From contig JALNWB010000001.1 in NCBI GenBank assembly GCA_023231105.1, positions 1-64,000 of the forward strand: a stretch of 64,000 nucleotides of DNA, in the 5' to 3' direction. The position numbers and the translations under genes are program-made. Each line of letters opens with the position of its first letter. Within the stretch, counting starts at the first letter, position 1. Shown here one piece after another: positions 40,333 to 49,800 of this stretch. The DNA is from Ignavibacteriaceae bacterium. Its GTDB lineage: Bacteria; Bacteroidota; Ignavibacteria; Ignavibacteriales; Ignavibacteriaceae. The notes below the pieces were generated by a model. The model made no database searches. It was not told where the DNA came from and saw only the letters and a program-made list of their open reading frames with translations.

Positions 40333-43300
40333 ATGTTTTTATATAAGTTACCGGATTATGAAGGGGGATTTGTTACTAAATCTATTGAGTGCAATTGCAT
40401 AGTAACAAGAGATGCAAACGGGCACTTGCTGGACAGTAAACCGGTTAATTGTGTAAAGAAGGGAGTGAAAACAAATTTTGGAAAGGTTGTGGATTATTCG
40501 AAGAATTTTGTAATTCTGAAAAAAGGGACTGAGCTTAAAAGGGTGAAAAGGGAAGTTCTGAATAATATTTTGTTAAAGAGTTTGGAACAACCCGAGATAA
40601 CTTTAGAAAAGATAAAGGTATCGGGAAAATTTAATACACTTGCGGGGAAAGTGTTGGTAAAAAGTGAAAGTGAAATTGTTAGGGATGTATTAACTGATCC
40701 CGATAAAGTTTTGAGTAAGGGGAAAAGTGTTATTTTTTCTAAGACGATAAATGGGAAAGAGGTTGAGGCTAAGGTTGAGAAAACCTCAATGTTTATGAAT
40801 ACGTTTTTACATAAAAGTATAACCGTAAAGGAAAGTGTTGCGGCGAAAAGAATTTTAATAAAGGGAATTGCAACAACGCTTAGAGCGCCGAAGGTGTTTA
40901 ATATTCAGTCGGCAGTCGGCAGTAGGCAATCGACAATGGGTGGAACTGCATGGAACGCGAAAGGGGGAATGAAACCGAATCATAAGTACATTGAACGGAA
41001 ACCGGCGAAAAGTGGAGACGGGTATATTTATCTGTATGAACTCCCTTCCGGTAAAAAGGAATGGAGAGATGAAGCGGGAAAAGCTGTTGAGGGGGGACAG
41101 ACGAGCGCCGATTATCAGTTGGAAGATTTTAAGGTGGGCGACATTGTTAGGCAGGATAATAAACTCGGCCGGATAATGGAAGCATCAACAAATATGCTTG
41201 CGGTAAATTTCGGCGGGGAAATGAAGGTGATCAACAAAAAAGAGCATGTTGAAAAGGTTAAGCAGCATCAACTAATGAAGGAAGGGGCCACGATGCAGTA
41301 TGAGGGGAACGATGCAAAGATATTGAGGATAACCGGCAAAGCGGCATTGATAAACACGGCTGATAATAAGCTAAAGGTGATCAATCTTGAAAAGCAGTTG
41401 GAGAAATACGAACCGAAGAAAGAGGAGAAACGGTTAAATAAATACAGTGATGTTTACCAGGGTGAAGCGGAGCGAAGGATAGGGAGCGGGGGAGCGGATA
41501 ATTACAACATCAGTTATGAAGAGCAGCCTAAGTATAAAAATTTTGTTGACGCGGCGAAGAAAACGGGATTTGGGAGAAAGAACGATCTTGAAATGGTGAA
41601 GCGCGTTGAAACGGAAAACGGGCTTAGAACGGTAAGGTGGAACTATAACCCGGAGGATCAGAATATTAGTTTTATGGTTGACGGGAAAGAAGATTATACT
41701 ATGAATTTTATGGGGAAGAAGTATAAAATAAGGGATATTACGGAAGACGGTTACAGTTTGGAAGATGCAGAAACTAAGGAACGGGGATTGTTCCTTTCTC
41801 ACAAAGATTATAATAATGATTTGAAACAACAAAGAGACGAGGAGAGAAAGAATGTTGTAGTTGAAAGAACGGGAGGGGTGAACGGATTTGAAACGGTTAA
41901 AGAACCGGCGCGAACTTTTAGGTTTAAACCGGAATACAGTGATGAAGAAAAAGAAAGGTTTGAGAAACGAGGGGGAAGAAGACCGAGCCGATGGACGCGA
42001 AGAAAAGATGAACCTTTGCAAAGCGAAGAGGAGAAGAAACGATTAACTGAATTGCAGGACGAGAGGGATAAAAAGAATAAGGAAGTTTTGGGAACGAAGG
42101 ATTTTGCAGACTTTGAGAAGTTACACAAAGAGAGAGGCTTTACAATTGGTGCAAATAGATTCCATGCAGCAAAAGAAATTGAGGCAGGCGGAAGAACATT
42201 CAGAATAAAGAGTGAGTTTAAGCCGGAGAAAATGAGCTGGCAGACTTCCATCGATGGACCTGTTAAGAAATTGCAGTTGGGAGAAAAACATTTACCGATA
42301 ACGGATATTTCAAAAGATAAAGTTTTCTACCACGAAGGGGGGGATGAAAAAAGTATAACCTTTGATGAGTTGAAAACGATTAACGGCAAGAGTTTGTTTG
42401 AACCCACAAAAGAGAGTAAAGGAATTGTAAGTAATTTAGATCCGGTGAAGATATATTTTGACGATAAAGATGTAACGAGCGGGACTTATGAAATTGTTGA
42501 AGCTAATGAAATAATTGCTTCCCACAAAACGGATGGAACGCCAAACAGAGATTACACGATATCAGACGCGCAAAATAGAGACCGCAGCACTCCGCAAAGT
42601 ATTGCACAAATAAACAAGATCGCAGCGAATCCGAATTTTGACTTTTTAAGCGACAGTAAGACCGCGCAGGACGGCGCACCCATTGTTGATGAAGATTATA
42701 ACGTAATTGCCGGGAACGGGCGGGGAATAGGCGTACAGCTTCATTACAGCAACAAAGGGGAGAAGTATCGAAATGATCTGTTGAAAAAGGTTGAGAAGTA
42801 CGGTTTTAGTCGAGACGATGTTGAGAAGATGAAACAGCCTATTTTGGTAAGGCGAACGAATGTTGACGCAAAAGAGGCGCAACGATTGGGAGCAATTAGC
42901 AATACCTCACAGATGCTTGCAACAGAGGAACGGGAAGCGGCAAAAGGAAAGGCAACAAGAATTGATGACGCTACAATAAATAATTTAGCCGATATGTTCA
43001 CAAAAGGGAACCATGAATCACTTAATCAATATTTGGATGAGATTGGACCGGATGTGGTAGGTGAGTTACTGAAGAAGAAAATTATCCCGGAGAATGAAGC
43101 GCACTTGTATATTGACCCGAAGAGCGGGAAAATGGATGCAGGGCACAAAGAAAAGGTTAAGCAAATATTAACGCAATCGGTTTTGGGAGAGAGCAGTAAG
43201 CATTTTGAGAAGATACCGGAAGCGGCGAGAGCGGGAACGGTTAAAAGTCTTGGAGATATTTTTGCGCTGAAGGGGAAAGCGGGTGATCTTGTTCCTCACT

Positions 43301-45429
43301 TACAGGAAGCGATAAAGGTTTTAGCAAAGTATGAAGCGGTTAAGAATAACTTTAAATCGCCGGATGATTTTGTTAAGCAGGCGGCAAATGACGCATTTGA
43401 ACCGTTGAAAGGAAGTAAAGAAGGATTGGCTTTATTTGATCTATTAGCAGACCCGATAAGAGAAGTAACGAAGGAAAACGGAAAGAAGGAAAAGAAAAAC
43501 GTAATAAGTGATTTTATCCGTAAATATAAGTTAAGTTTAGAAGGGGATATGTTTGGCGAAGGCAAACCGGCGAAGGAAGCGTTTGATGAAGTGTTCAAGC
43601 CGAGGTACGAGAAGGGAGTGAATAAGAGTTTGTTTAGCAGATTGCGTATATTTGGTAAAAAAGTTTTTATGAAATCTGTTGATACGACAAAGAATATTTT
43701 AGCGCCGAGTAAAAAGAATCCGGGTGTAAAACGTTGGCAAAAGGTTGAGAGCGGAAAGTTGAAAGTTGCAAGTGGAAAGGTTGAGGATAAAACACAAGTG
43801 ACAAGTGACAAAAAGCAAGGGGAAGAAAAGATACGACTAAAAGATGTAACAAAATGGCATGAATACACAAAAGGAAGAATGATTGAAACAATTAGAAAAA
43901 ATGCCGTAGAAGGATTAAATAAAGAAATAGATAAACATCAAGCAGAAATCAAATCATATGTATATGTTCCCGATCCTTATGATTTTCGTGATACAGAGAA
44001 CCCAATAGAAATTAGTTTCTCGGGAAAAGAAAAAACAGGACAACCTATAATTATCAGGAATGGATTTGAATATAAATTTGCATATCAGAGCAATAAATAC
44101 GATAGATATGATAGATCACTCACAGATAAAGAGATGCAAGAAAAAACAGACAAGAAGAAAAAAGACATCCAATGGTTGATTGATTATAATAAAAAGAAAA
44201 TTGACGATATTAATAATGGTTTGATAGATAATAAATTGTTTGACGAAGAGCAGAAAAGAATTGCAAAAGAAAAAGACGACCGAGAAATTGAAATCGCAAA
44301 TAAATTCTATCCAAGTAAAAGTCTTTCCCGATCTTTAAGGGATATAACAGGAAAGAAACTAGGTTTGTCTTTGCACGACTTTCATGATGCAAAGGGTAAT
44401 TCGGCGTATATAATAACTGATAAATTTAAAATACGATTTTCTGATCATGAGAGTAGAACTGAACAGGATTTCTATAGATTGGATGAAAAGGATAAACCTT
44501 TTCGTCCAGTTGAATATGAACCAGAGGACATTGACATAATAATTTACAAAGACCGGAGAGGGGACGCTGTTGTTACAATCGATGGGAATAACTATGGAAT
44601 TGCGGATTATAATATTGATTCAATTGAAGATTTAAGCGAGTTCATACTTGAAAAGATAAATAAAAAAGTCGTTGATTCCGTAGAACCAACGACTACAAAT
44701 GAAAGCAAACCACAATCGCTTAAGACAGAGCCGAACGCTAAAAGCGGAGCGGATGACTTAGGCAGTGATAAACGTGCCGAAGCACAGACGAAAAGTAGTG
44801 AAGAGAAAGGAGAAAAGCAAATACCGCAAACGGAGACGGAGAATTTTAAGAAGTGGTTTGGGGAGAGTAAGGTAGTGGATAGTGAGGGGAAGCCGTTGGT
44901 GGTTTATCATGGCAGCAAAACACAGTTTGAGGTATTTGATAAAGTAAATGGCGAATCATCATCTTCCGGTAGATTTGAAGGGTTTCACTTTGGGACATTA
45001 GACCAAGCCAAAATGCGGAACGGTAAAATGGTTATGGCTCTGTTTCTAAAAGCTGAAAAATTACAACGGAGTAAAGATGAAGGAGGTAGGTGGTGGAAGA
45101 AAATTCAATCTGCAAAAAGTAGAAATTATGATGGCATAATTTATTTGAACAGATATGAAGGCATCCCTCTTGAAGAATATGATGAAGCAGAAAAACGAGG
45201 AGTTAAAACAGATGCCGATTCGCTTGATCGAATGAGTGATGAGCAATTTAGAAAAAATTTCCCATCAGCAAAAGATAGCTATATCGTTTTTTCTCCAACT
45301 CAGATTAAATCCGCTATTGATAATGACGGAAGTTTTGATCCGGAGAATGCGGATATTACCAAGGGGACGAAAATAACGAGGCGGATAATATTTAAGAAAA
45401 AGAAGAAGGATGAAACTTTTTTATTGTAG
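40333..45429 (+). CDS. Giant polyvalent protein 1 (DdrB-like ParB domain, ADP-ribosyltransferase)
   Basis: 1698 residues. About 200-215: in-frame CGGCAGTCGGCAGTAGGCAAT repeat coding. About 220-250: a short module (HKYIERKPAKSGDGYIYLYE) common in polyvalent proteins. About 735-1100: a DdrB-like ParB-superfamily domain (DAQNRDRSTPQSIAQINKIA; VIAGNGRGIGVQLHY; PILVRRTN). About 1505-1690: an ADP-ribosyltransferase-like domain with FKKWFGESKVVDSEGKP, VVYHGSKT, FHFGT and ENADI near the end. This multidomain layout is that of polyvalent phage proteins carried in the virion and injected to disarm the host. The middle third is unassigned. Confidence 0.85.
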   Translation: MFLYKLPDYEGGFVTKSIECNCIVTRDANGHLLDSKPVNCVKKGVKTNFGKVVDYSKNFVILKKGTELKRVKREVLNNILLKSLEQPEITLEKIKVSGKFNTLAGKVLVKSESEIVRDVLTDPDKVLSKGKSVIFSKTINGKEVEAKVEKTSMFMNTFLHKSITVKESVAAKRILIKGIATTLRAPKVFNIQSAVGSRQSTMGGTAWNAKGGMKPNHKYIERKPAKSGDGYIYLYELPSGKKEWRDEAGKAVEGGQTSADYQLEDFKVGDIVRQDNKLGRIMEASTNMLAVNFGGEMKVINKKEHVEKVKQHQLMKEGATMQYEGNDAKILRITGKAALINTADNKLKVINLEKQLEKYEPKKEEKRLNKYSDVYQGEAERRIGSGGADNYNISYEEQPKYKNFVDAAKKTGFGRKNDLEMVKRVETENGLRTVRWNYNPEDQNISFMVDGKEDYTMNFMGKKYKIRDITEDGYSLEDAETKERGLFLSHKDYNNDLKQQRDEERKNVVVERTGGVNGFETVKEPARTFRFKPEYSDEEKERFEKRGGRRPSRWTRRKDEPLQSEEEKKRLTELQDERDKKNKEVLGTKDFADFEKLHKERGFTIGANRFHAAKEIEAGGRTFRIKSEFKPEKMSWQTSIDGPVKKLQLGEKHLPITDISKDKVFYHEGGDEKSITFDELKTINGKSLFEPTKESKGIVSNLDPVKIYFDDKDVTSGTYEIVEANEIIASHKTDGTPNRDYTISDAQNRDRSTPQSIAQINKIAANPNFDFLSDSKTAQDGAPIVDEDYNVIAGNGRGIGVQLHYSNKGEKYRNDLLKKVEKYGFSRDDVEKMKQPILVRRTNVDAKEAQRLGAISNTSQMLATEEREAAKGKATRIDDATINNLADMFTKGNHESLNQYLDEIGPDVVGELLKKKIIPENEAHLYIDPKSGKMDAGHKEKVKQILTQSVLGESSKHFEKIPEAARAGTVKSLGDIFALKGKAGDLVPHLQEAIKVLAKYEAVKNNFKSPDDFVKQAANDAFEPLKGSKEGLALFDLLADPIREVTKENGKKEKKNVISDFIRKYKLSLEGDMFGEGKPAKEAFDEVFKPRYEKGVNKSLFSRLRIFGKKVFMKSVDTTKNILAPSKKNPGVKRWQKVESGKLKVASGKVEDKTQVTSDKKQGEEKIRLKDVTKWHEYTKGRMIETIRKNAVEGLNKEIDKHQAEIKSYVYVPDPYDFRDTENPIEISFSGKEKTGQPIIIRNGFEYKFAYQSNKYDRYDRSLTDKEMQEKTDKKKKDIQWLIDYNKKKIDDINNGLIDNKLFDEEQKRIAKEKDDREIEIANKFYPSKSLSRSLRDITGKKLGLSLHDFHDAKGNSAYIITDKFKIRFSDHESRTEQDFYRLDEKDKPFRPVEYEPEDIDIIIYKDRRGDAVVTIDGNNYGIADYNIDSIEDLSEFILEKINKKVVDSVEPTTTNESKPQSLKTEPNAKSGADDLGSDKRAEAQTKSSEEKGEKQIPQTETENFKKWFGESKVVDSEGKPLVVYHGSKTQFEVFDKVNGESSSSGRFEGFHFGTLDQAKMRNGKMVMALFLKAEKLQRSKDEGGRWWKKIQSAKSRNYDGIIYLNRYEGIPLEEYDEAEKRGVKTDADSLDRMSDEQFRKNFPSAKDSYIVFSPTQIKSAIDNDGSFDPENADITKGTKITRRIIFKKKKKDETFLL
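43743..43786. repeat. GGAAAGTTGAAAGT-type repeat in frame
   Basis: GAGAGCGGAAAGTTGAAAGTTGCAAGTGGAAAGGTTGAG encodes a Lys/Ser/Glu linker in giant protein 1. Similar DNA at about 60799-60831, 57972-58000, 33762-33780 and near the tRNA at 120-160. A second family of short dispersed repeats. Confidence 0.7.
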
Positions 45430-45450
45430 GTGAAAAAAAGATTATTTAAG

Positions 45451-45480
45451 TTAACATATAACATTTTATATGAATTAACA
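45451..45480 (+). promoter_or_regulatory. Bipartite motif (TTAACATATA, then TTAACA)
   Basis: A perfect copy: TTAACATATA (45451-45460) and TTAACA (45475-45480), 36 nt ahead of the decoration-like gene, with AAAGGAG between. The unit is closed by the terminator at 45998. Confidence 0.65.
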
Positions 45481-45515
45481 CAACAAACAACAATAACTCT
45501 AAAGGAGAAAAGACC

Positions 45516-45980
45516 ATGTTACAATTCCCATTACTCACCGATGCCCAGGTTGCGGCAAAGGATTTTATGAATCAAGGAGATACTTTAAAAGCGTTAGACC
45601 TTTTGCAGAATCTTCCTTACGTAAACGTTTCCGCCGCATTAGCTGCGGGTGCAACGGGCGTAACTACAAATGAGCACATCTTTGTAGCGCCGTGCAAATT
45701 GGAAATTTTGGAAGCGAAGTTCATCACTACTGTAATTAACACCGGTACAAGCAACGAACCGGAAGTAAAATTGCTTGCGGGCACCGACATTGTTGGTGTT
45801 AGCGGTGCAATTATCTTAGCAGGCGCAGCAGTTGGTGATGTTGCAACGTTAACGCTTGATGCAACAAAAGTTGTTGTAGCGGCAGGGACAAAACTTATTC
45901 TTAGAATAGTTAATCCTACTGCAACAATTACTACTCCGTTAACCGGAAAGCTTCAGTTCATCTGGAAACCAACTGTTTAG
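45516..45980 (+). CDS. Decoration- or head-fibre-like structural protein
   Basis: 154 residues, Ala/Thr/Val-rich and beta-predicted (ATGVTTNEHIFVAPCKLEIL; VKLLAGTDIVGVSGAIILAG). The composition, small size and position between virion genes suggest a capsid decoration or head-fibre protein. It has its own motif copy and RBS upstream and a strong terminator downstream, so it is probably expressed on its own at a high level. Confidence 0.6.
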   Translation: MLQFPLLTDAQVAAKDFMNQGDTLKALDLLQNLPYVNVSAALAAGATGVTTNEHIFVAPCKLEILEAKFITTVINTGTSNEPEVKLLAGTDIVGVSGAIILAGAAVGDVATLTLDATKVVVAAGTKLILRIVNPTATITTPLTGKLQFIWKPTV

Positions 45981-45997
45981 TTCATTAGTACGGTTGT

Positions 45998-46034
45998 AAG
46001 TGGTTAGTAGTAATGTGTGACTAACCACTTTTTT
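45998..46034 (+). terminator. Rho-independent terminator
   Basis: AAGTGGTTAGT (45998-46008) and ACTAACCACTT (46020-46030) form a perfect 11-bp stem with an 11-nt loop, followed by TTTT. It is 18 nt after the decoration-like gene. Confidence 0.9.
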
Positions 46035-46066
46035 AATTACGAATTCTCAATTAGGAATGAGGAATT

Positions 46067-46699
46067 ATGCTTAGCGAAGCTTTTAATATTGATTGTATGG
46101 AAGGGATGAAACAGTTCCCCGATAAGTATTTTGAATTAGCTGTGGTTGACCCGCCGTATGGTTTGCCCAAAGATGCTGTACACGGTAGAGGCAAGCTAAA
46201 GGCGAGAGCAATAAATGCAATGGATATGGGATGGGATGTTGCCCCAAACGAAGATTATTTTAAAGAATTGTTTAGAGTTTCTGAAAAACAAATTATTTGG
46301 GGTGGAAATTATTTTGCGCTTATGCCTACAAGGTGTTGGTTAATTTGGGATAAAGAACAGCCTTTTGAAAATTTTAGCGCGTTTGAAATGGCTTGGACTT
46401 CTTTCGAGTCTCCGTCGAAAATTTACAGGCAAAGGACGGTTGAACCCGATCCAGATGGGAAAATCCATCCGACACAAAAAACAATTAAACTTTACGATTG
46501 GATATTTATGAACTACGCAAAGCAAGGGGATAAGATTTTAGACACGCATTTAGGGAGTGGAAGCAGTAGAATATCAGCACACAAAGCTGGGCTTGATTTT
46601 ACAGCGTACGAATTAGATAAAGATTATTTCGACAAACAGGAGAAACGCTTCAACAACTTTATTTCGCAATTGCAATTAGATTTTGCGATTGCAATATAA
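46067..46699 (+). CDS. Small DNA methyltransferase (DPPY type)
   Basis: 210 residues. Motif IV VVDPPYGLP near 26-34; HPTQKTIKLYDWIF; motif I ILDTHLGSGSSRISAHKAGL near 160; YELDKDYF. The beta-class order and DPPY indicate an N6-adenine or N4-cytosine enzyme, common in phages without a cognate nuclease. It could modify phage DNA against restriction or regulate transcription. No restriction gene lies beside it. Confidence 0.9.
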   Translation: MLSEAFNIDCMEGMKQFPDKYFELAVVDPPYGLPKDAVHGRGKLKARAINAMDMGWDVAPNEDYFKELFRVSEKQIIWGGNYFALMPTRCWLIWDKEQPFENFSAFEMAWTSFESPSKIYRQRTVEPDPDGKIHPTQKTIKLYDWIFMNYAKQGDKILDTHLGSGSSRISAHKAGLDFTAYELDKDYFDKQEKRFNNFISQLQLDFAIAI

Positions 46700-46711
46700 T
46701 TAGGAATAGGA

Positions 46712-46831
46712 ATGAACGGCAGGATGAGAATAGGCGAAGCTAGGTTTAGTTACTGGACAAATAGAGAGAGAAAAGAAGTTGCCGGGAATGAAGATCAATT
46801 TAATTTATTCACCCAGACCGAGGCAGCGTAA
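46712..46831 (+). CDS. Small protein with clamp-binding-like tail
   Basis: 39 residues ending DQFNLFTQTEAA. QFNLF fits the beta-clamp-binding consensus QLxLF loosely, and the end resembles the tail of the methyltransferase at 30424 (NLFDQPEEEAA). The stop overlaps the start of the next gene (TAATG), supporting real translation. Confidence 0.5.
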   Translation: MNGRMRIGEARFSYWTNRERKEVAGNEDQFNLFTQTEAA

Positions 46832-49800
46832 TGAAATTATTTGGAATGACAATAGCAAAGAGTAAAGATAAACCGAAATTGCTTAAAGCATTCGGGGTAA
46901 TATTAAAAGCCTTCGGTACGCAGTTAGGAATGTTTAATGATGAAGTGATTGAAGGGCAGACGAAGCAGAAAGACGGGCACAGCTATGTAGTTAAGAGAAG
47001 TAACAAGAATCCTCTTGTAAAAAGATTATTCAGGGCGGATAAGGAGGAGAGTAAGCCGAAGGAACTGAGTTTGTTTGATAAGAAAGTTACAGTAGGCAGT
47101 CGGCAATCGGCAGTCGGCAATCGGGCAGAAAGTAAACCACCGAAAGCGGAACCAATAAGACACACAGAGCAACCGGAAGCAAAGGACGATCTCTTCAATC
47201 AACCAAAGGAAGAGAGAAAAGAGCCGAAGGCAGAAATTAAAGTTGTTAAGGGGAAGAAAAACCGTAAAGAGATTAACGCTAAGGTTGAGGAGTTATTAAA
47301 GACAAAGAAAAATGATGAGATGAGCGCTGAGGATGTTGAATTATTAGCGCAGTACACCGGACGCGGCGGATTGTTAGGAGATACGCTTGAGGATATCTCG
47401 CTTAATGAATTTTACACACGTAAGGATGAAGCGGAATTTATTTGGGATATGATAGGGAAGTTAGGTTTTAAGGGAGGAAATGTTTTAGAGCCTTCGATGG
47501 GAACGGGAATTTTTGTTGAGACAGCACCGGAGAAAGCGCTTGTAACCGGAATTGAGATTGAGGAGACGAGTGGAAGAATCGGACAGATTTTACACGGCAA
47601 TGAACACGATATCAGAATTCAGAGTTTTGAACAGTTTGTAAAAGACTATGATAATATGGGAGCGGATTTAGAAGGGGGAGAATATGACGCGATAGTTGGG
47701 AATTGTCCGTTTGGTAAAAGGGGATTGAGCGCAATGGATGATAGGGAAAAGAGCGATATAAAATTCCATGAGCAATATTTTATTGATCGAGGTTTGGATA
47801 TGTTGAAGCCGGGGGGGATAATGGCAATGATCGTTCCAACAAGTATAATGGATAACCAACTTAATCAATGGCGGGGAGAGGTAAACAAAAAAGGGGAATT
47901 TTTAGGAGCAATACGAGTACCAACCGGAGCATTCAAACACACAGACGCGCAAGTAACCACAGATATAGTTTTCTTTAAGAAAAGACCGCCGGAAGTAATT
48001 GATCACTTGAACAAACTTTCCAAGGAAGAACTTGGGGAAGCTTATGACGATATGGTAATGGATGCTGATTTTGTTTCGGGGAATTTCTTTAAGAATAATC
48101 CGGAGTATGCATTGGGCACGGAAACAAGCGGAATGTTCGGAATGAAGATTTGGAAGGGAGATATTACAAAGGCTGATCTTGAAAAAGTCGGTGAGTTATT
48201 AAACCATGAGGCAAGAGATTACAGCAGTTTAGGAATTGATGTTAGTAAATATGGTGAGTTAGAAAAAGAACTTGAACCGGGAGATGTAAAGATATTAAAC
48301 GGAAGAACTTACATACTTAATAAAAACCATAGATGGGAAAGATTGAAAGATCAGGAAGTAGTATTACAAAACTTACCGGAAGACATTAAAAAACTTGGTA
48401 TTACGAGTTGGGATGAATGGAGAATTAAGAGTGAGGACACAGCTTATTTATACGGTTTGGATAAGGACCAACTTAAACTTTTCGGACAAACAAGAATAGT
48501 TAATGAGCTGGATGGATACAACGGCAAGAATGATTTTCAGACGGAATATTTAACAAAGGGAGTTGTGTTAGGTTTAGCAGTAAAGGATTTCAGAAAAGAG
48601 TTGCAAGACGGAAGATTATCCGCTGAAGAGGCGCAAATGGAAGCGGGGAAACTGAAGATATTGCTAAAGGATTTTATTGAAAAGTATGGACACCCGATTG
48701 AGAATTTAAAGTTAAATAAATTTTTTAAGAACAGCGGAAACGCGCCACTTCTTAATTTGGCAGGTAGCTATGATAAGAACGGCAACACTATCAAGATGTT
48801 TGATGATCCGCTGTCTTTTTATAAAGTTTATCAAACGAAGAGCGAAATAGGAACAGTTGATAGGAATAATATTGTTTCGGTAATCGGTTTTCTTTTTGCA
48901 AATAATTTTCCAACGGATTATCAAACGGTACGAGGCGAGTATGAGGGGGATGGAGATATTGAAAGAGAGCTTGCATATAGCGATGAAATTTATTTTGATG
49001 AAGAAGGAAATTATAAACCGAAAGAGGAAGTCCTTTACGGTTACATTTACGAAAAAATTGACGCTTGGGAAAAGCAACGAACCGAACTGAAGAAGGAATC
49101 CAAGAACGAAAAGTTAAGCGATAAAGAAAAAGAACTTAACGCGCAAAAAATGCGAAAGCTCGAAGATCAGATAATTGAGGCGAAGACGAGAGCGAATATC
49201 AGGGAGATTAAGCAGCTACCAATAATGTTAAGCGATGCAGGGAGTATTTACGATATTGGTATTTTAAACAAATATTTGGAAGAAAAGATAGGGGCGCATT
49301 TCTTAGGTGAATTACGCAAAGATGAAAAGAGTGGTTTCATTCTTCCGGTTGATGAGAGTTCGGCAAAATTATATTTAAGTTATGCAGATATTACGAAAGA
49401 GGGGAAATCAACAGATGTAAAACGGGAATTGCGGGATCTCTTTAATAAAGATGAGCATCCGTTGTTATTTATGATTTTAAATAAGATGAATGGATTAGGT
49501 TTACCGGCATTACGGACAGAGGAAGGGATTGCTAAGAAAGAACAAGTCTTACAACTTGAAACAGATTTTAAGCAGTATTTATCCGATAGTGAAGAAGCTG
49601 ATAAAATTGCAGATACTTATAACAGGTTGTTTAATTCTTACATACAAAAAACGTATGATGAAAAACCGATAGAGGGAATAAAGCATTTTGCTTATGATAG
49701 AGTAGTTGGAAAAGACGCAAGCGGAAAAGATATAACCGGAAAAGATAAGGCGGGCGGGCATACTTGGGCAACGGTACGCAGAATGTATGAACAGGGTAAG

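Noticed and set aside
41434..42021. Minus-strand frame of 195 residues
   Set aside because: Same reason: shadow of giant protein 1, with no neighbours on that strand.
43296..43868. Minus-strand frame of 190 residues
   Set aside because: Antisense to giant protein 1, no RBS, no motif, low-complexity Ser/Phe composition.
30424..46699. Restriction-modification system
   Set aside because: Methyltransferases are present at 30424 and 46067, but no cognate restriction endonuclease or specificity subunit is beside them; the nuclease-like protein at 32316 resembles phage recombination nucleases.
47091..47128. CRISPR array
   Set aside because: Short 7-8 nt units without spacers, in frame in a gene; a microsatellite.
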